Made by a program: the position numbers and the translations under genes
Shown here: positions 11,468 through 24,131 of the stretch, piece after piece
Layout: every line of letters starts with the position of its first letter
How positions within the stretch are numbered: position 1 is the first letter of the stretch
Source of the DNA: Auriscalpium vulgare
Taxonomy: Eukaryota > Basidiomycota > Agaricomycetes > Russulales > Auriscalpiaceae
Direction: 5' to 3'
NCBI GenBank assembly: GCA_019915015.1
Contig: JAHBBC010000003.1
Location: forward strand, 1,984,001 to 2,048,000
DNA length: 64,000 nt
Notes under the pieces: generated by a model
The model's database searches: none
Seen by the model: only the letters and a program-made list of their open reading frames with translations
Told to the model about the DNA's origin: nothing

Positions 11468-12979
11468 ATGGACTCATCAGCTGCAAGCTCTGAAGTCTTC
11501 GATCCCACTGGCAACATCCCCACAGAAATTCTTGCATATATCTTCCATCTCTGCACCGATGCGACCACCTACCAAGCATCATCGCCCTCTAACCTGCCAG
11601 CCCAAAATCGATGGCATTGGCAAGTGATCACCCACGTCTGCGCCCGCTGGCGCGCCGTCGCCATCGCGAACCCCAGTTTCTGGCAGCAGCTCGACCTCGG
11701 CGCCGCGTTGGCTTGGACAGAGACCGTCGTCCTTCGTGCGCCCCCCGCTGGCCCACTGCACGTCGCCTGCTCACGGCCCATCACCCTCATCGACAGCGAC
11801 CGGTTAGTTCGCGGAATCATCAGCCGCGTACAAACGCTGCACATAGAGGACAGCTCGCGCACAGATGTATCAGATTATTTCGCCGAAGCACTGGGCGCAC
11901 CCGCCCCGCTCCTCGAGCAAGCGACCTTGCGTGCGCGGCTCTTCGCCAAGCTTCCCAAGGACCTCTTCGGCGGGCACGCCCCTTTGTTGCGTCGCCTCGT
12001 TCTCCAAGAAGTTTATCTCAACGAAGATATGGATACCAGCATCTTGTCCGGCCTCGTCAGCCTCTCCATGAATTGCGATAACGGAGACCTCTCGGTGCCG
12101 TTGCGCTTCGTCCGCGCCACTCCAGACCTCGAAGACCTCACCCTTCACACCTGCAATTTTGAACGTGACACCGGTCACCACGACGACCCGATAGAGCTGC
12201 CACGCCTGTCCCATCTGTCGCTCGAGGGCGGCATGAATTGCCTCGCGCAAACCCTCTCGCATCTGCGCATCCCGTCAACGGCGAGGATTACCACGTCAGT
12301 CACAGACCATTGGACCGACATCGACGAGGTCTATCGCGAGGTGTACGAACATCTATCGCGTGGCGGGCCCTTCGCGCTCCCTTTCCTATCTGTCACCCTC
12401 GGTCATTCCGACGAGGACCTCCGGGCGGCTACTCTCCGTTTGCTCGCGTGGCGCGAAGATCCAGGACACAATATGCGCTCAGAGGCGCTCCTCGATCTCG
12501 ACTTCCAGATGCATTTTAGAGAGCGCGGCAGCATGCTAGGGCCGTCCGTGGAAATGATGCATCGTGCCTTCGACGCCCCGCGCTACTTGGACATTGCAAT
12601 CGAAGACGATGCGAGGCTTGGATGGGGCAGTGATACTGCTGTCTGGAGTGGGTTCCTTCAGTCAGACTTCACAGGCCGCGTCGAAACTATCCGCACCCCT
12701 GTGCGCGGCGCGCACGAGCTGTGTAAGGCGCTGAGGGCGTCCCCTGGGTTTGCGTGTCCGCAGCTTACGGTGCTGCGACTCGTCATTGATTCGATCGTGA
12801 CCGAAACCGGTCAGGATAGCGGAATTGATGTCATCGTCGGGGCAGTGGCTGCGTGCGTTAAGGAGCGAGGGGAGGCAGGGCGGCCTATTCGGGTGGAGGT
12901 AGAGGGTAATGCAAGCCAGGACTTCGAGCGGGCGATACAGGTGGCCATGCCAGGGGCGATTATGCTGCGGGATGCATGA
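11468..12979 (+). CDS. F-box-like protein 1
   Basis: A single uninterrupted ORF of 503 aa. Residues ~15-75 follow the Agaricomycete F-box pattern: Ile-Pro-Thr-Glu-Ile-Leu-Ala-Tyr-Ile-Phe, then Val-Ile-Thr-His-Val-Cys-Ala-Arg-Trp-Arg-Ala-Val-Ala, then Trp-Gln-Gln-Leu-Asp-Leu. The rest is leucine-rich with irregular repeats that probably bind substrate. By family knowledge it would link a target to an SCF ubiquitin ligase through Skp1. Such genes are greatly expanded and often single-exon in this class. The target is unknown. Confidence 0.78.
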   Translation: MDSSAASSEVFDPTGNIPTEILAYIFHLCTDATTYQASSPSNLPAQNRWHWQVITHVCARWRAVAIANPSFWQQLDLGAALAWTETVVLRAPPAGPLHVACSRPITLIDSDRLVRGIISRVQTLHIEDSSRTDVSDYFAEALGAPAPLLEQATLRARLFAKLPKDLFGGHAPLLRRLVLQEVYLNEDMDTSILSGLVSLSMNCDNGDLSVPLRFVRATPDLEDLTLHTCNFERDTGHHDDPIELPRLSHLSLEGGMNCLAQTLSHLRIPSTARITTSVTDHWTDIDEVYREVYEHLSRGGPFALPFLSVTLGHSDEDLRAATLRLLAWREDPGHNMRSEALLDLDFQMHFRERGSMLGPSVEMMHRAFDAPRYLDIAIEDDARLGWGSDTAVWSGFLQSDFTGRVETIRTPVRGAHELCKALRASPGFACPQLTVLRLVIDSIVTETGQDSGIDVIVGAVAACVKERGEAGRPIRVEVEGNASQDFERAIQVAMPGAIMLRDA

Positions 12980-13277
12980 ATTTCGAGGCACCGTCGTCAC
13001 CTAAATTTACAAGCACTACAGGCGGGGGACCAATTCACAAAGGCTCCGACAGGTAGATTGGATAATTGCAGGATAACAATTCACTCCTGATCATATCCAA
13101 CAAGTGAGCCTCACCGGCGAGAACCTCAGGTACACCGTTTGACAGACAGAAACGAAAAGTTGAGTATGCTAAAGCGCTGTGCCTTGTGGCGTGACTAGGC
13201 CACATTAGAGTAGATGATACAGACGATAGTGTGGTGGGTATCCGAACAACAGAGTATGTGCAAGTAAGACATCTCGC
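12980..13277. other. Convergent intergenic gap
   Basis: Almost 300 bases lie between the F-box stop and the ERG26-like stop. No feature was seen. Confidence 0.4.
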
Positions 13278-14716
13278 CTAAGATTTCCGAGGCGGTTGTG
13301 CCTTCAACCACTATACCGACCCAAATTCAGCAACCACAAGAAGAAGGGCACTCGATGCTCACCTCTACCGTCCGCCGCATACCCTCCTCAAGCCCAATCT
13401 GTGGCTCGTATCCCAACACCCGGCGCGCCTTCTCGATGTTATGGTACCGCTGCGCACAGGTGAACGTCACCCGGAAGCGAGTGAATGTCGGCTCGTGACC
13501 CGTCAGCCAACCCCACCACTCGCTCGCCGTCGCAAGCAGGAAGCCCACAGTGCGCGGCAGCACAACCGTCTTGCGCGCGGGGTACGTCTCCGGCTCGAGC
13601 ATGCGCCACAGCCCGCGCATAAAGTCCCAGAAGTATACCGGCTCGCCGTTCGTGATGAAGAACGCCTGCCCCGCAACCTGCAGCGGGTCCGCGTCTTCCG
13701 GCGCGAGCGCACGCGCAGGCACGCTGAGCTGGTCGAACCGCGAGCGCACGACGGTCCGCCCCTGGCTCGCGGGCGCGGCAAAGGCGGCTTCGAGCGCATC
13801 CGCGTTGGGCGGGCGCGTGACGTACGGCCCGAGCGGGCGGGCAGCAGACGTGGGCACGCGGTGGTGCCCGACGGTGAGGTCGATCGCTGGGAGCGCGGGT
13901 TCGAGCAGCTCGTCGATCTCGGCATCGGATTTCTCGGTGGGTGGAACGAGCTTGTCCGCGGCGAGGAGGTGGGCGTACGCAACATTGCCGACATACGTCC
14001 AGTCAAAGAGGTTCGTGTTGTCGCCGATTTGGAAGTGCGCCTTGCCCTCCTTGAGAACCTTTGCGATGCCCTCGACGGCTTGGCGGTCACCAGGGCTGCA
14101 CGCGAGTATGAGTCGGACTGCAAGATAGACTGCGCGTGGGGAAACGTACCCGAAGATTCCTGCGGGTCGCAGGGCGACGGTCAGGAGGCCGTCTACGTCG
14201 TTCGCGGCAAGCACGACATCTTCCGCCGTTGCCTTCGACTCGTTGTACGCATCAAGGGGCTTCGTTGGGAACGGGAGGCGCTCATCGACATCGATGAGGT
14301 CCTCGCCATTGAAGACGACGCCCGCAGAGCTCGTGTACACGAGCTTTTTCACGCCATTTGCGACGGCCGCAGCAATAACCGCCTTCGTCCCGTCCACATT
14401 GACCTTCCAGTACAACGCGGGATCCTCAATGCCATGTGGAGGTGAGGCAGTATGGATGATACATGTTGCGCCGCTCTAAAATGGACAGACGTGAGCCAGC
14501 GCCTGAGCAGCAACGCGACATACACACCTTCTGCAGGGCTTCCGACACCTGCGTTTCATCGGAGATGTCGCCCATGTAGAACGGCACGTCGTCGTAACGC
14601 TGCATGATGTCAAAGACGGACACAACGTCGCCTCGGGCCAGCAGTGCCTCCACAATATGGCGCCCGAGGAAACCGCTGCCTCCGATGACGATGTACGCTT
14701 CACGCGAGCCAGACAT
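13278..14716 (-). CDS. ERG26: Sterol-4-alpha-carboxylate 3-dehydrogenase (decarboxylating)
   Basis: Four exons (14528-14716, 14150-14475, 13363-14095, 13278-13310 in transcript order) give 426 aa. Erg26 oxidises and decarboxylates C4-carboxysterols in ergosterol synthesis at the endoplasmic reticulum. It is an extended SDR with the NAD-binding Gly-Gly-Ser-Gly-Phe-Leu-Gly motif near residue 12, Thr-Ala-Ser-Pro-Pro-His, the catalytic Tyr-Asn-Glu-Ser-Lys (Tyr-x3-Lys) and Ala-Leu-Arg-Pro-Ala-Gly-Ile-Phe-Gly. The final 33-nt exon was added because a clean donor follows Arg-Arg-Thr-Val-Glu and the acceptor continues with Trp-Leu-Lys, the family ending. Reading through instead gives an atypical tail. 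It could be another 3-beta-HSD family member. Confidence 0.82.
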
Positions 14717-15384
14717 GGTGGACGGTGAGAAAGAAAATGTGACTGGCGTCGGTGGTAGGGATGGATGGGCTGGGGCGGTCAGGGAGAGAGGTTGCTGGGG
14801 GGTAGTACTACTTCTGCGGGTCATACGATTTCGGATTTTTCACTTTCAGCGCATGACACGCCCAAAAAGGAAATGACGCGGGGCACGTGCTTCACTTTTC
14901 CTCCGCCGTGCGGCCCGCCCGGCGCCCCCTACCTACACACCAATACTAGAAACTCAGAGGCTTAGCGGCGAAACGAGCGCAAGGTCGCACCGCGGGGATC
15001 TTGTGCTTAATGTGTCACCAGCCCGGGCCCGGTCTGCCTCCATGCCACAGTTGCGGCTGATATGATATTACAAACGCAGCGGATAGGACACTGCGGAATG
15101 TCCAATATATCTGACTTAGAGCCAACGGATCTACAACGGCGGAGGCGAACGAGGGTTACATCTCGCCTAAAGCAGCGGCTCCCCTAGCCTTAGTACTTAT
15201 TCTGTCTTGGTATGAAACTAGTCAGCTTCACACGGCGACCAAGGCTCGCCGAATATTGCCAATTATTGGCAAATTGCAAGCTTAGCGCTCAGCGATCATT
15301 GAGCCCTGCGACAAGGAATCGGCGAGGAATATTTGATTTGCGACAATAGCCACTGACAGCCAGTGGGATATCTGCATGCGGAAT
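14717..15384. other. Intergenic region without recognised features
   Basis: This 668-bp stretch holds the ERG26-like promoter at its left end and the 3' side of the POP1-like gene at its right end. No coding, RNA or repeat signal was recognised. Confidence 0.4.
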
Positions 15385-18300
15385 CTACGACGTCTCCAGC
15401 ACCTCGACAAACGCCGCCCGGCACACAACACCTTGGCGGTCGCGCACCTTCACCAATATGCCGCCCAGCCGCAGCCTGAATCAGGCAACATATCAGCGTC
15501 ACGAACACGAGCATCCTCGCGAAAAACGTACTTTTCCGCCTGGGCCTGTAATTCGAGGTACCGCGCGATGGACACCGCACCAAGCGCGTGCCCCCGCCCG
15601 CGCGATAGCGAGAAACCGCCGCTGGTAACGTATCCGACGATTTCCTCCGCGTCTGGGATGCCCTGCGAAATCTAGGGACGACGATCACGACGGTGCAGCA
15701 ACGGACTCCCTCATCCACGCACCTCAGCCTCGTCGCTCTCTTCCCCAGCACGCCCCCTGACCCTCCGCCGCGCCTCATCCGCGCGCCGCCACGACGCCGC
15801 CTCCGCATCGCTAACCTTATACGCCACCGCGCCTTCCGTCGGACACCCACGGCCCCCGAACACGACCCGCACCTGCACCAGCGCGCCGCGGAACAACGTG
15901 TCCGCATCGACGCGCGCGCGCGCGACCGGCGTGATGTGCCGCGCGGTGCGCAGCGCGGCAAGCTCGCTGTGGAGGCCCGCGGCGGGGTTGAACAGCGTCG
16001 CGGCGCGCGCGAGGATGGCGCGCGTCGCGGGGCCGCGGAGCAGCCAGGGCTGCACGGCCGTGTCCTTGCCCTGCGCCGCAGCGTCTTCGCGCTGCGTCGG
16101 CACGGCGTCCCCCTCGTCCTCCTCCTCGTCCGTATGCTCCGCCGGCAGCCCCAGCACGCCGCGCCAGTCCGCCCGCCACGGATCCCCCGCGCCCAGCCCC
16201 ATCTTCTCCCAGCTCACGCGCTTCGCCGGCGGCTTCCTCGCCCACGTCGCGCGCTCCGCCGCGGCGCGCGCGCGGGCGTACGTGTCGTACGCGGGCGTGG
16301 CGGGCATGTCGCGCGGGAAGCACGGCATGCCCGCCTCGAGCGCCTGGTGCGCGCGCTCGCGCTGCCCGCCGACGCGCGTGCCCGTGTAGAGGAGCGAGGT
16401 CAGCGCGGGCATGGACCAGCCGGCGGGGAGGAGGAGGGTCCAGCCGTGGATGGGCGGAGAGGGGGATTGCGCGGGCTGCGAGGGGAGGGAGGGGTCAGCG
16501 GAGGCGGGCTGCGCGAGGGAGCGCTGGATGAGGAGCACAGGGATGCGGTCGTCGCTCGACGTCGCCTTCAGAGCAGCGCCGGGGATGTCGTGCTGTGCAT
16601 GAGAATAGTCAGAGCTGGAAATTACGTGCCCGAGACGGGTGTTTACCTGAGCCTTCCGCGCGTCAATCTCCTTTTTCTTGAAACGGGGATCCTTGAGTCG
16701 ACTGCGCAGGTCGCCGTCCCAGAGCGCGCTCTGAGCGAGCGCCGTCGTCGGCAGAGATATTTGTGGCGCAGATATGCTGGGAAAAACATCGTTCCCGGTG
16801 TGCGGCTTTGCGTTCTTCGGAGGAAAGCTAGTGACACAGCGTGAGCATGATTTGATAGAAAAGACGCGGAATCCGTAACTTACTTCAGTCGGGGATCCAT
16901 AATCGTAAAGCCGACGATCATGTTACTTGGCACGGAGCCGCTTGTCTGCAGGTCTGACAGCGACGACCAGAACTAAAAAATTGTCGGCATACATTCAGAT
17001 GGCAAGGTCCTGCTCCGCTCCGCACGCACCTCCTTGAACTCCGGCCGCTTGTTGATGTCGGCATGCAGCGGCGTCAGCGCACCCTTGATGACCTGACTCG
17101 CCTTTGGGCCCATGATCTCGAATATGTTGAATGCGTCGCGCAGGTCGGTGACGTGCACCTCGTACGTCTTGTCCGCGTGTTCGGGGAGGCTCCGCAGGCT
17201 ATCAAGTGCTAGAGAGGTCGCCAGCTGGAACACCGACAGGACCTCTGCGAAGATACTGGGATGTGCGCGGACCCAGACCGTCCGTGGCGAGGAATCCACC
17301 GTTGTGGGAACAGGCGGGACAGCAACAGCAGGCTCTATGAGCATGCGTGAGTGCATGAGTACGCCCCACGATGATTGCGCACACCTTTCCCTTTCTTCGA
17401 GGTCTTCCGCTTCCGCTTGCTCACACTCTTTTCCGGACCTTCTTCCGCCGCCTTGGCGGGAAGAGGTCCCGACGTTGTCGCGGCAAGCGGTTGCCAGATG
17501 ATGGTGACGGGGCCCACATAGTCGAACGGATACGCGTTCGCGCCGTACACGGCCGTCTCGCACGCTCTCGTTCCAGTCAGGAATCTGTTGTCGGTACGGT
17601 TAGGATGGTAACGGCGCACGGAGAACGCGTCGATCACCTCTTCGCTGCCGGACTCTGGCCTTGAAGGTCGCAACAACTCCCGAGGATGGCCTTTAGGACG
17701 TGCTCCAGGCCCTTGAGCTCAACTGTACCGTAGTACGACGCGTCGTGGAGTATTGCACCGTGAACGGATGCGCGGTGGGACGGTCGGAATGATTTCTCAG
17801 TGGGGTGGACAGCCTGTCAAAGTGCGTCTAGGCGCGCTCCGACAGCCGAATGAGTTCAACGCACCAAGCGATACCCCCACATGTTTTCCATCTTCATGCG
17901 CTTGGCGTGCCAGAGATGGGACTCGAGCCATTTCTTGTTCTCTACGCTAGCTTAGAACCTCGGTCTTGTACACAGGACTAGAAGCGTACCTTGCCGCCGC
18001 AGGAACGTGACGCCGCGGGCCTCCCGACGCATCTTGCCGCGCTTAGGCAGGGAGCGTCCGAGAAGTTTGCGGCGCATAGGGTCCATCTGATCGACGGGCG
18101 TCAGTCACGCGCGGACATTGACATGAATGGAGGCGCGCCTCGCTCCTCGACTTTTCACGCATGCGCAGGGGCACGCGTCGGACGTCGTGGCTAGCTGCTC
18201 TGCGGCGCAGGTGGCGGGGCAGCTCCTGCCACGCGCGGTGTGTAGATCCAGCCCTGCAAGCAGTCAGAGGCGGGCACTAGGGCCAGAGCCTCAGCGTAGA

Positions 18301-18661
18301 CCGCACCTCGCGTTCTTCATCGCCTCTTGCATAGCTTTGATTTCAAACGCGCGAGACTAGCGAGGGGTGAGCAAGGCGCGTTTGGGCTGGCGGTACACGC
18401 ACCTCGGCGAACTTGTCCACATCGATAGAGCCTGGCAACCCCTTCATGCCTGATGCCCCAGTCCACTGAGATCATTATGGAGAGACATTGAGCTCTTCAA
18501 TACGTACTGTCGAATCGGACAGCCTTGGACGTCGATGCGGCGGGCACGGTGGACCCCGACGCGTGCTGGACGGCGATCGTGCGCGCGCCGTCCATTTTCT
18601 GCTTCTTCCTCTGCCTCCCAGAGACGTCGCCCTGCGCTTCAATCGGACGTTTTGGAGGCAT
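15385..18661 (-). CDS. POP1: Ribonuclease P/MRP protein subunit Pop1
   Basis: A long multi-exon gene of roughly ten exons; only the ends and the main exon (about 15721-16592) are placed with confidence. Pop1 is the largest protein of the nuclear RNase P and RNase MRP ribonucleoproteins that process tRNA and rRNA precursors. The start at 18661 begins Met-Pro-Pro-Lys-Arg and is followed by a basic segment. Conserved POP1 blocks follow: Ser-His-Asp-Val-Arg-Arg-Val-Pro, Trp-Leu-Glu-Ser-His-Leu-Trp-His-Ala-Lys-Arg-Met-Lys-Met, and Ala-Ile-Leu-His-Asp-Ala-Ser-Tyr-Tyr. The POPLD-type Gly-Trp-Thr-Leu-Leu-Leu-Pro-Ala-Gly-Trp comes next. Near the C-terminus lie Gly-Tyr-Val-Thr-Ser-Gly-Gly-Phe-Ser-Leu-Ser-Arg-Gly and Val-Lys-Val-Arg-Asp. 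It appears intact. Confidence 0.85.
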
Positions 18662-19369
18662 TGCGCAGCGAGAGAGTTAGAGTTCTGAAATGAGCGCGCG
18701 GCGGCGCGAGGCTCGAGAAGGACCCCGAGAGATGCCAATAATTGCGGCAAGGCCCGCTTAGTACCGGCCACCGCAAATGCAATGAAGGCCATAAAGGTGC
18801 CACTTGCTATTGTTGGCAAGCCGTTCTATTGTGTTATAAGATCTGACGGTGATCGCAGTAAAATGGGCGACGACTGCACAGTGATAGCCCACCACCTATA
18901 AGTCGCGGGAATGATTGGACGATCCTGTTTGTCTGGATCCTGGGGTCCGAGGTACGAAAGCAATTTGAACTTCGTTCAATCCTTGGCTTGCAAATTCTCT
19001 CGCTTGCGATTTCCCATCAAGCCAGCGTCTTGAGGCGACGTTTTCACGTACTGAGACTGCCCTCCCCTAAACTCTGCTATCGGGATCAAATTGCATAGGC
19101 GGATGTTCTCAAATCGCCCTGCTCGCCATCGGCCCGGGTCTTACTACTCACCATCCGTCGTGAACGACGGCGAACTCGAAGCGAGCAAGGCCTTCGGCTA
19201 CTCGCCTACGAGTCAGGGGCCTAGCCTTGTTGAGATATGCTCATATATGTAATATACACTGAAGGGCGACGGACATTTGCACTTTCGCCAGAGCACCCGT
19301 CTTGCCTTACGAGCTCAACCTCTCCATGCCTTCGTCTTGAAATACTGCCATCCTCAGAGCTTCCTGACC
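18662..19369. promoter_or_regulatory. Divergent promoter region between POP1 and the DUF6534-like gene
   Basis: About 700 bases with no gene. It must contain the promoters of the two divergent neighbours. No specific element was identified. Confidence 0.35.
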
Positions 19370-21360
19370 ATGTCAGTTTCCGACCCCCAACCTGTGCCGA
19401 AGGGCCCGCCGCCTGGCGATGTAGGGGCACTTCTGATCGGAATGGCACTGGGCGGAGTGTGCGTATGCCCTCGCGTGACCAGGGCATTTCCCTGACATGG
19501 AGCCTCCAGTTCTTGCGGGGTCGTTATGCAGCAGACTGTTTTCTATTTGGGGCATTTCCCGCAGGATGGGATGTCTTTGCGACTTTGGGTGCGTCAACAA
19601 TGCGAGCATGAGTTGTTAGCGTGTCCTAAAAACGTCCTTCTAGGTTGTTTGCATGTGGTACGCTCTCTTCTCGAGTTCGTATTGAGCGCATGTGTGTTCA
19701 ATGCGAGTAGGGTTCTCGTCATGGTAACCACGGTGCTGGACACGCACACCGTGTACAATTACTTCGTCACGCACTACGGCGAGGCTACGTACGCCGCTTT
19801 TGAAGACTGGTACGTTCTGATGCTATGCCCCGAAACGCAACCTGATCGCGTCCTCGTGTAGGGGTGTCAACGTACGTCCATATGCCTTTCCCCCCATTGA
19901 GATATGAATCATCGGCGCACAGGCCTCCAGTGCGGTAACAGTTGGGAACCATCTATTCTCTTTCGCTCAGCACTCGCTAATGATACCTGCAGGGAACCGT
20001 GATATTCTTGGTGCAATCGTACGTTCCGCTGGACCCCTTCTCCATGAACGTGGCTTGACTGACATACCTAGATTCTTCATCGTTCGAATACGACGGCGTA
20101 TGTCTGTCTACATTGACTTCATGCTTTATGGATACGGATCAATCCTCCTTCTCCAGTGCGGAAGACTGTTTACCCGACGTCTCAACTAACAGACCCCATG
20201 GTTGGACTCTTCGTGCGTACCTCAGGCCCTTTGGATGTGCCAGCGAGGATAACCCATTGAACCAGATTATTTTGGCGCTCTTTGCCTTCGGGACTACTCT
20301 CCGTACGCTCGGTGTTCTCCCTTATTTAATCCCACTGACGCACCATCGCAGAGTCAACATACTATGAGTGAGTGTCGTCTTCCGCCGTCATTGAATAACT
20401 GGCTTGACCGCTTTCAGCTTCCGGCAGCCCCACGCGCGCATCCGTCGAGTGCGCTATTTAACCCCATTCCGCATAGTCAGTTAAAACGTTACCTTTTGCA
20501 GCCGATATATATCAGCAATGTCACCGTCGGGGTTTTGCTCGATTTCCTCATTACCATTACAATGGTTGAGATCCTACACTACCATCGCAGAGAGTTTCCG
20601 GTCAAGTACGTCATTTCACTCATGCTCGTGCTCTGATGGTCATTGACTTAATACTACAGGAGGAACCCTCTGGTGCAACTGGTTCTCTTTTTCATCACGC
20701 GGGGCATCATCTTGACGTGAAATTTCCGCTCTTGCCTTCTCACTGCCATAAACTGACCAGCTTTCCAGACTCTTCCAAACGTTCTTAGTCATTCTAGTAC
20801 ATTCGTCTTACTATGCAACAATCCGTGCAAATAGCTGATTACCCTGCAGGCATACGCCATTCCAGCCAACTTCACCAACTTCGGGATCTACGCCTGTCTC
20901 AGTAAAGGTTCGCACCGCCACCTTGTAACACTGTCAGAACGCTTACACCTTTATATATTTAGTATACGTACTTTCCGCCCTGGTCACGTATGTGCAATTC
21001 TTTCCACACCTTGTACGGCTGACCCGACTCTGAACGTCCAGGCTGAATAACCGTGAGCGCCTCCGGCGGCGCCGGGAAATGTTGACGGGTTACCAGCACT
21101 CGTCCATCCCGATCCCCGAGCTGAACCTCACGGCCATCGCGACCGATGACATGCGTCTATCGGTGCGCTTTCCTTTCTCTACGTACCGACAAGTGCCGCA
21201 CACTGATTACGCTGGGGTGCGGCAGGCGAGTTCGCGGCAGTTGCGCAGGCAGTACTCCGAGGAGAGTATTGAGCCGATGGAATTGGAGATGAAGGGTACG
21301 TCGCACCCAGAGACTTCGTCGTCAGAGCCCACGAACTCGAATACCACTCTCGATGTCTGA
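19370..21360 (+). CDS. DUF6533/DUF6534-like multi-pass membrane protein
   Basis: Many small exons. The beginning can be joined in phase: 19370 to about 19456, then from about 19529 to a Trp-ending exon, then Val-Val-Cys-Met-Trp joined to Val-Leu-Val-Met-Val-Thr-Thr-Val-Leu-Asp-Thr. Next come Val-Tyr-Asn-Tyr-Phe-Val-Thr-His-Tyr-Gly and later Val-Ile-Phe-Leu-Val-Gln-Ser-Phe-Phe-Ile-Val-Arg-Ile-Arg-Arg. The C-terminal membrane helices end Val-Leu-Ser-Ala-Leu-Val-Thr-Leu-Asn-Asn-Arg-Glu-Arg, followed by a polar tail to 21360. This order of helices and the Leu-Asp-Thr and Leu-Asn-x-Arg landmarks are typical of the large basidiomycete DUF6534 family, whose function is unknown. The middle exons are uncertain. 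Confidence 0.68.
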
Positions 21361-21578
21361 ACATTGGCTGTACCACCGCCGCCGCTTTGTGAGTCGCGCC
21401 GTAGATGAGTTCAGGCTTCAAGGTGTTTAGCAAGCGAGGGACCTCCGAGGAATGCCTGGCTCTTATGGCACCAGTGTGCGATTGCAGGATCACTGCACAT
21501 GCAACACCTTGGCCTAGTAGAGCTAGACTGACCATTCGCGACATTAAGCACTCCGTTGACTCAGGCCCATCCTTCTAG

Positions 21579-24131
21579 TTAGTTGTATCGTGCCACTGTT
21601 AGTTTGCCAAGAGGTGCCTCGTAAATGCCTCCGCCTTGGGTGAACGGTCCGCTAGTAAGGAAATAGCTTGGAGAGGAGAACATCCGCTCCTTTAGAATGT
21701 CCTCTTCGCCGCCGCTTCCACCTGGTAACAGGACACTCTTGCGATACCGCCACCTAAGATGAGGATCGAGAGGATCTTCCTGGAACACAGTATGGTACAT
21801 GTCTGCTGCATACACGAGCGAGTACAAGTATCTGGTGTTGTGAACATGAGCCTGAATTGACGCGTATATGAAGAACGCTCACCCGTAGTACCCCACGTCA
21901 TACCCTCCTACAAGATGTTCGAACGCCCCCTACCCGCTCGCTGCACAGCTTGCCTCTCTTAATGAGTGCAGTCGACTCGCACATATCATTCCACAATTCC
22001 GTTGTGTCGACCGGCTCCGTGAACATGTGTACTTTGAGGTCGGATTTGGCTAGGAAGAGCTGTCGCAGCTGGAAGAGGCCAACATTTGACTTAGCGGCCC
22101 TGCACAAACTTCTCGATGACATCTGCCGGCAGAGGCTCTTTCGTCTCAAAGTGCGAAGACATCATCGCGAGGATCGCGGGCTCCCAGCACCTTCAATTTC
22201 ATCATCGTCAGTCATCGGCCGATCTGTTCAAACAACGCACATACCAGTTCTCCAGCATCTGTTACGGAGCCTCACCAAAGTCGAGCGCGACCTCCGTCCC
22301 GTGGAATCGATAGAACCTCTTGCGACTAAGGAGCTCATGGAAGACGTGCCCGACTTCGTGGAAAAACATGACGACATCGAAGTGTCTCATGAGTGCTGGG
22401 CGCTCTTGGGCTCTGTTTCGCGAGGTTTGCGACCATCGCGGCAGCAGGGTACGAACGTTGGCCGGAGGGAAAGTCGTAGCCGCGCAGGACGGGCCACATC
22501 GCGGCACCACCGAACTTATTGGCTGCGTTATTGGCTCAATCAGAAAGCTGTGCAGAAACGAGAAAGGAAAGACGCACGTCGCGGGTATGAGTCCAGATAG
22601 CGATATCCTAGGAACCCACTCTCGTCGTTCGCATCTGCCTCCCATACAGCAAAAGTCTGCACGTCCGGGTGCCACGCGCCCACGTCCTCCACTTCTTCGA
22701 ATTCCACAGACAGCAGCGTCTGGTAAACCTCGAGGACCTTAGGTACCACAACTGTGACAGGGAAGAATTGTTTGAGGCGCTCGCTGTCGAGGGCGAGTGA
22801 CTGCATGACGTGCTTGTTGCCGTAGTAGCGCTGTCCCATGTATAATATTCCCCATCGAAGGGCTTGCCCTCGGTCGCATAGTCGGCGGCCTTGAGCACAA
22901 GGAGCGTCTCGCGCTCATCGACACCAATGGGGCGCAGTTTCTGCTCGAAGTCGTTGAGAAACTAGTAGAGAGGAACATGAGGGCACATGTAAGGACATCA
23001 AGAGAGCGTGACCCACAGCTTCCGCGTTGCTGGCGTTCTTGACCATCTTCACTTCAGTCACGTAGTCTGCCCACGTAGGGTAGCCGAGCAGCGCGGCGAT
23101 CTCCCGACGGAGCTCAAGAGCGCCCTCGAGCAAGGGGACAGTCTGTTGAAGACGTCCTTCGAAGCTCTCGTACGCGCGTTTCCGTGTGTCTTCGTGGTCT
23201 GCATACTTGAACTAGTTGTGACTCGCTAGTTCGTCATATGCGTAAACAGGTGAGGCCGGAGTGCGTACCAGGGGGAGACATCGGCCATGTTGTGCATAAC
23301 GTCGTAGAGCTCCTTGGCATTTTCTTCGCGTTTACTGAAGCCAGATATAACATCTTTGGGAAGACCCTTGAGTTCCTCAAGGGTGAAGCTGATTGAGCCC
23401 TGAGATTTTATGAGCGTTACAACCCTTCACTTATCACTAAGCAAACTCACATTTTCCTCATTAAATAATGCAGTTTCTCTTCGACGAAGTCACGGAAGTG
23501 TCAGTTGATGGCAGCGGGATAGATGTATATGGGTGCTCACGCTGTACTCCGTGCACACCTTCGACAGTTTCTTTTTTAACTCAGTCAGCTCTGTGCACGC
23601 CGTCTCGGGCAGCGCGAGCCCCGCACGCTTCCCGTCCAGCACCAACTTCTCCACAAGACGCGCGTCTTCCGAACTCAGCTTCATCCCCGCGTTGTTGATG
23701 TTCTTCTGTGCCGCCAGCTTCTTGCTGAACACATCGAGACGCATGGACACCTCAACACGGAAATCGTCTATGAGTCCCTCGGCGTCATTGGAGGCATCGC
23801 GGAGCGGCGTCGGAGGAAACATTGTTTAGAAAGATGAGGGATTCAATAACAAATGCTGCCTCGCCTTGTGCGAGCGCGAGCTGAGCGCAGCGTGAATACC
23901 AGAAACTGTGTTTCAGGAGACTGAGACGTACGAAGACCTGTGATATCATCCTTCAGTAGTGCTTGGGGCAGCAGTGCTCACCGACTCAAAAGTACACTGG
24001 TCATCAGCCAAGCCTGCGATCCTGTCCTCAAGCGCACGCTTCCCATCAATAGCTTCCTTCGTCATTTTGAGTATATCCTCAGCGGAGTATGACCAGGACG
24101 GGGCGGGCTGCGGAGGGAGGAGTGCGGGCAT
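21579..24131 (-). CDS. M3 family metallopeptidase (thimet oligopeptidase-like)
   Basis: A multi-exon gene starting at 24131 (Met-Pro-Ala-Leu-Leu-Pro-Pro). M3 peptidases are zinc enzymes that trim short peptides in the cytosol or mitochondria. Family blocks in order are the helical N-terminal part, Ser-Phe-Glu-Gly-Arg-Leu, Glu-Ile-Ala-Ala-Leu-Leu-Gly-Tyr, Gly-Tyr-Arg-Tyr-Leu-Asp and Phe-Pro-Ser-Gly-Gln-Arg-Thr-Tyr-Pro-Ala-Ala-Ala. The zinc site Phe-Phe-His-Glu-Val-Gly-His-Val-Phe-His (HExxH, about 22370) and the later Met-Leu-Glu-Asn-Trp follow. Near the end Leu-Leu-Pro-Gly-Gly-Ser is conserved, but the last ~30 residues before 21579 look unusual for the family, so the final exon may be misplaced. 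Exon limits are approximate. Confidence 0.8.

Noticed and set aside
13441..14445. 334-codon plus-strand ORF opposite ERG26
   Set aside because: Antisense shadow of a GC-rich gene. The minus strand has the SDR motifs and correct introns.
15693..16844. 383-codon plus-strand ORF opposite POP1
   Set aside because: It is Arg/Ala/Pro-rich shadow coding. The opposite strand carries recognisable POP1 blocks.
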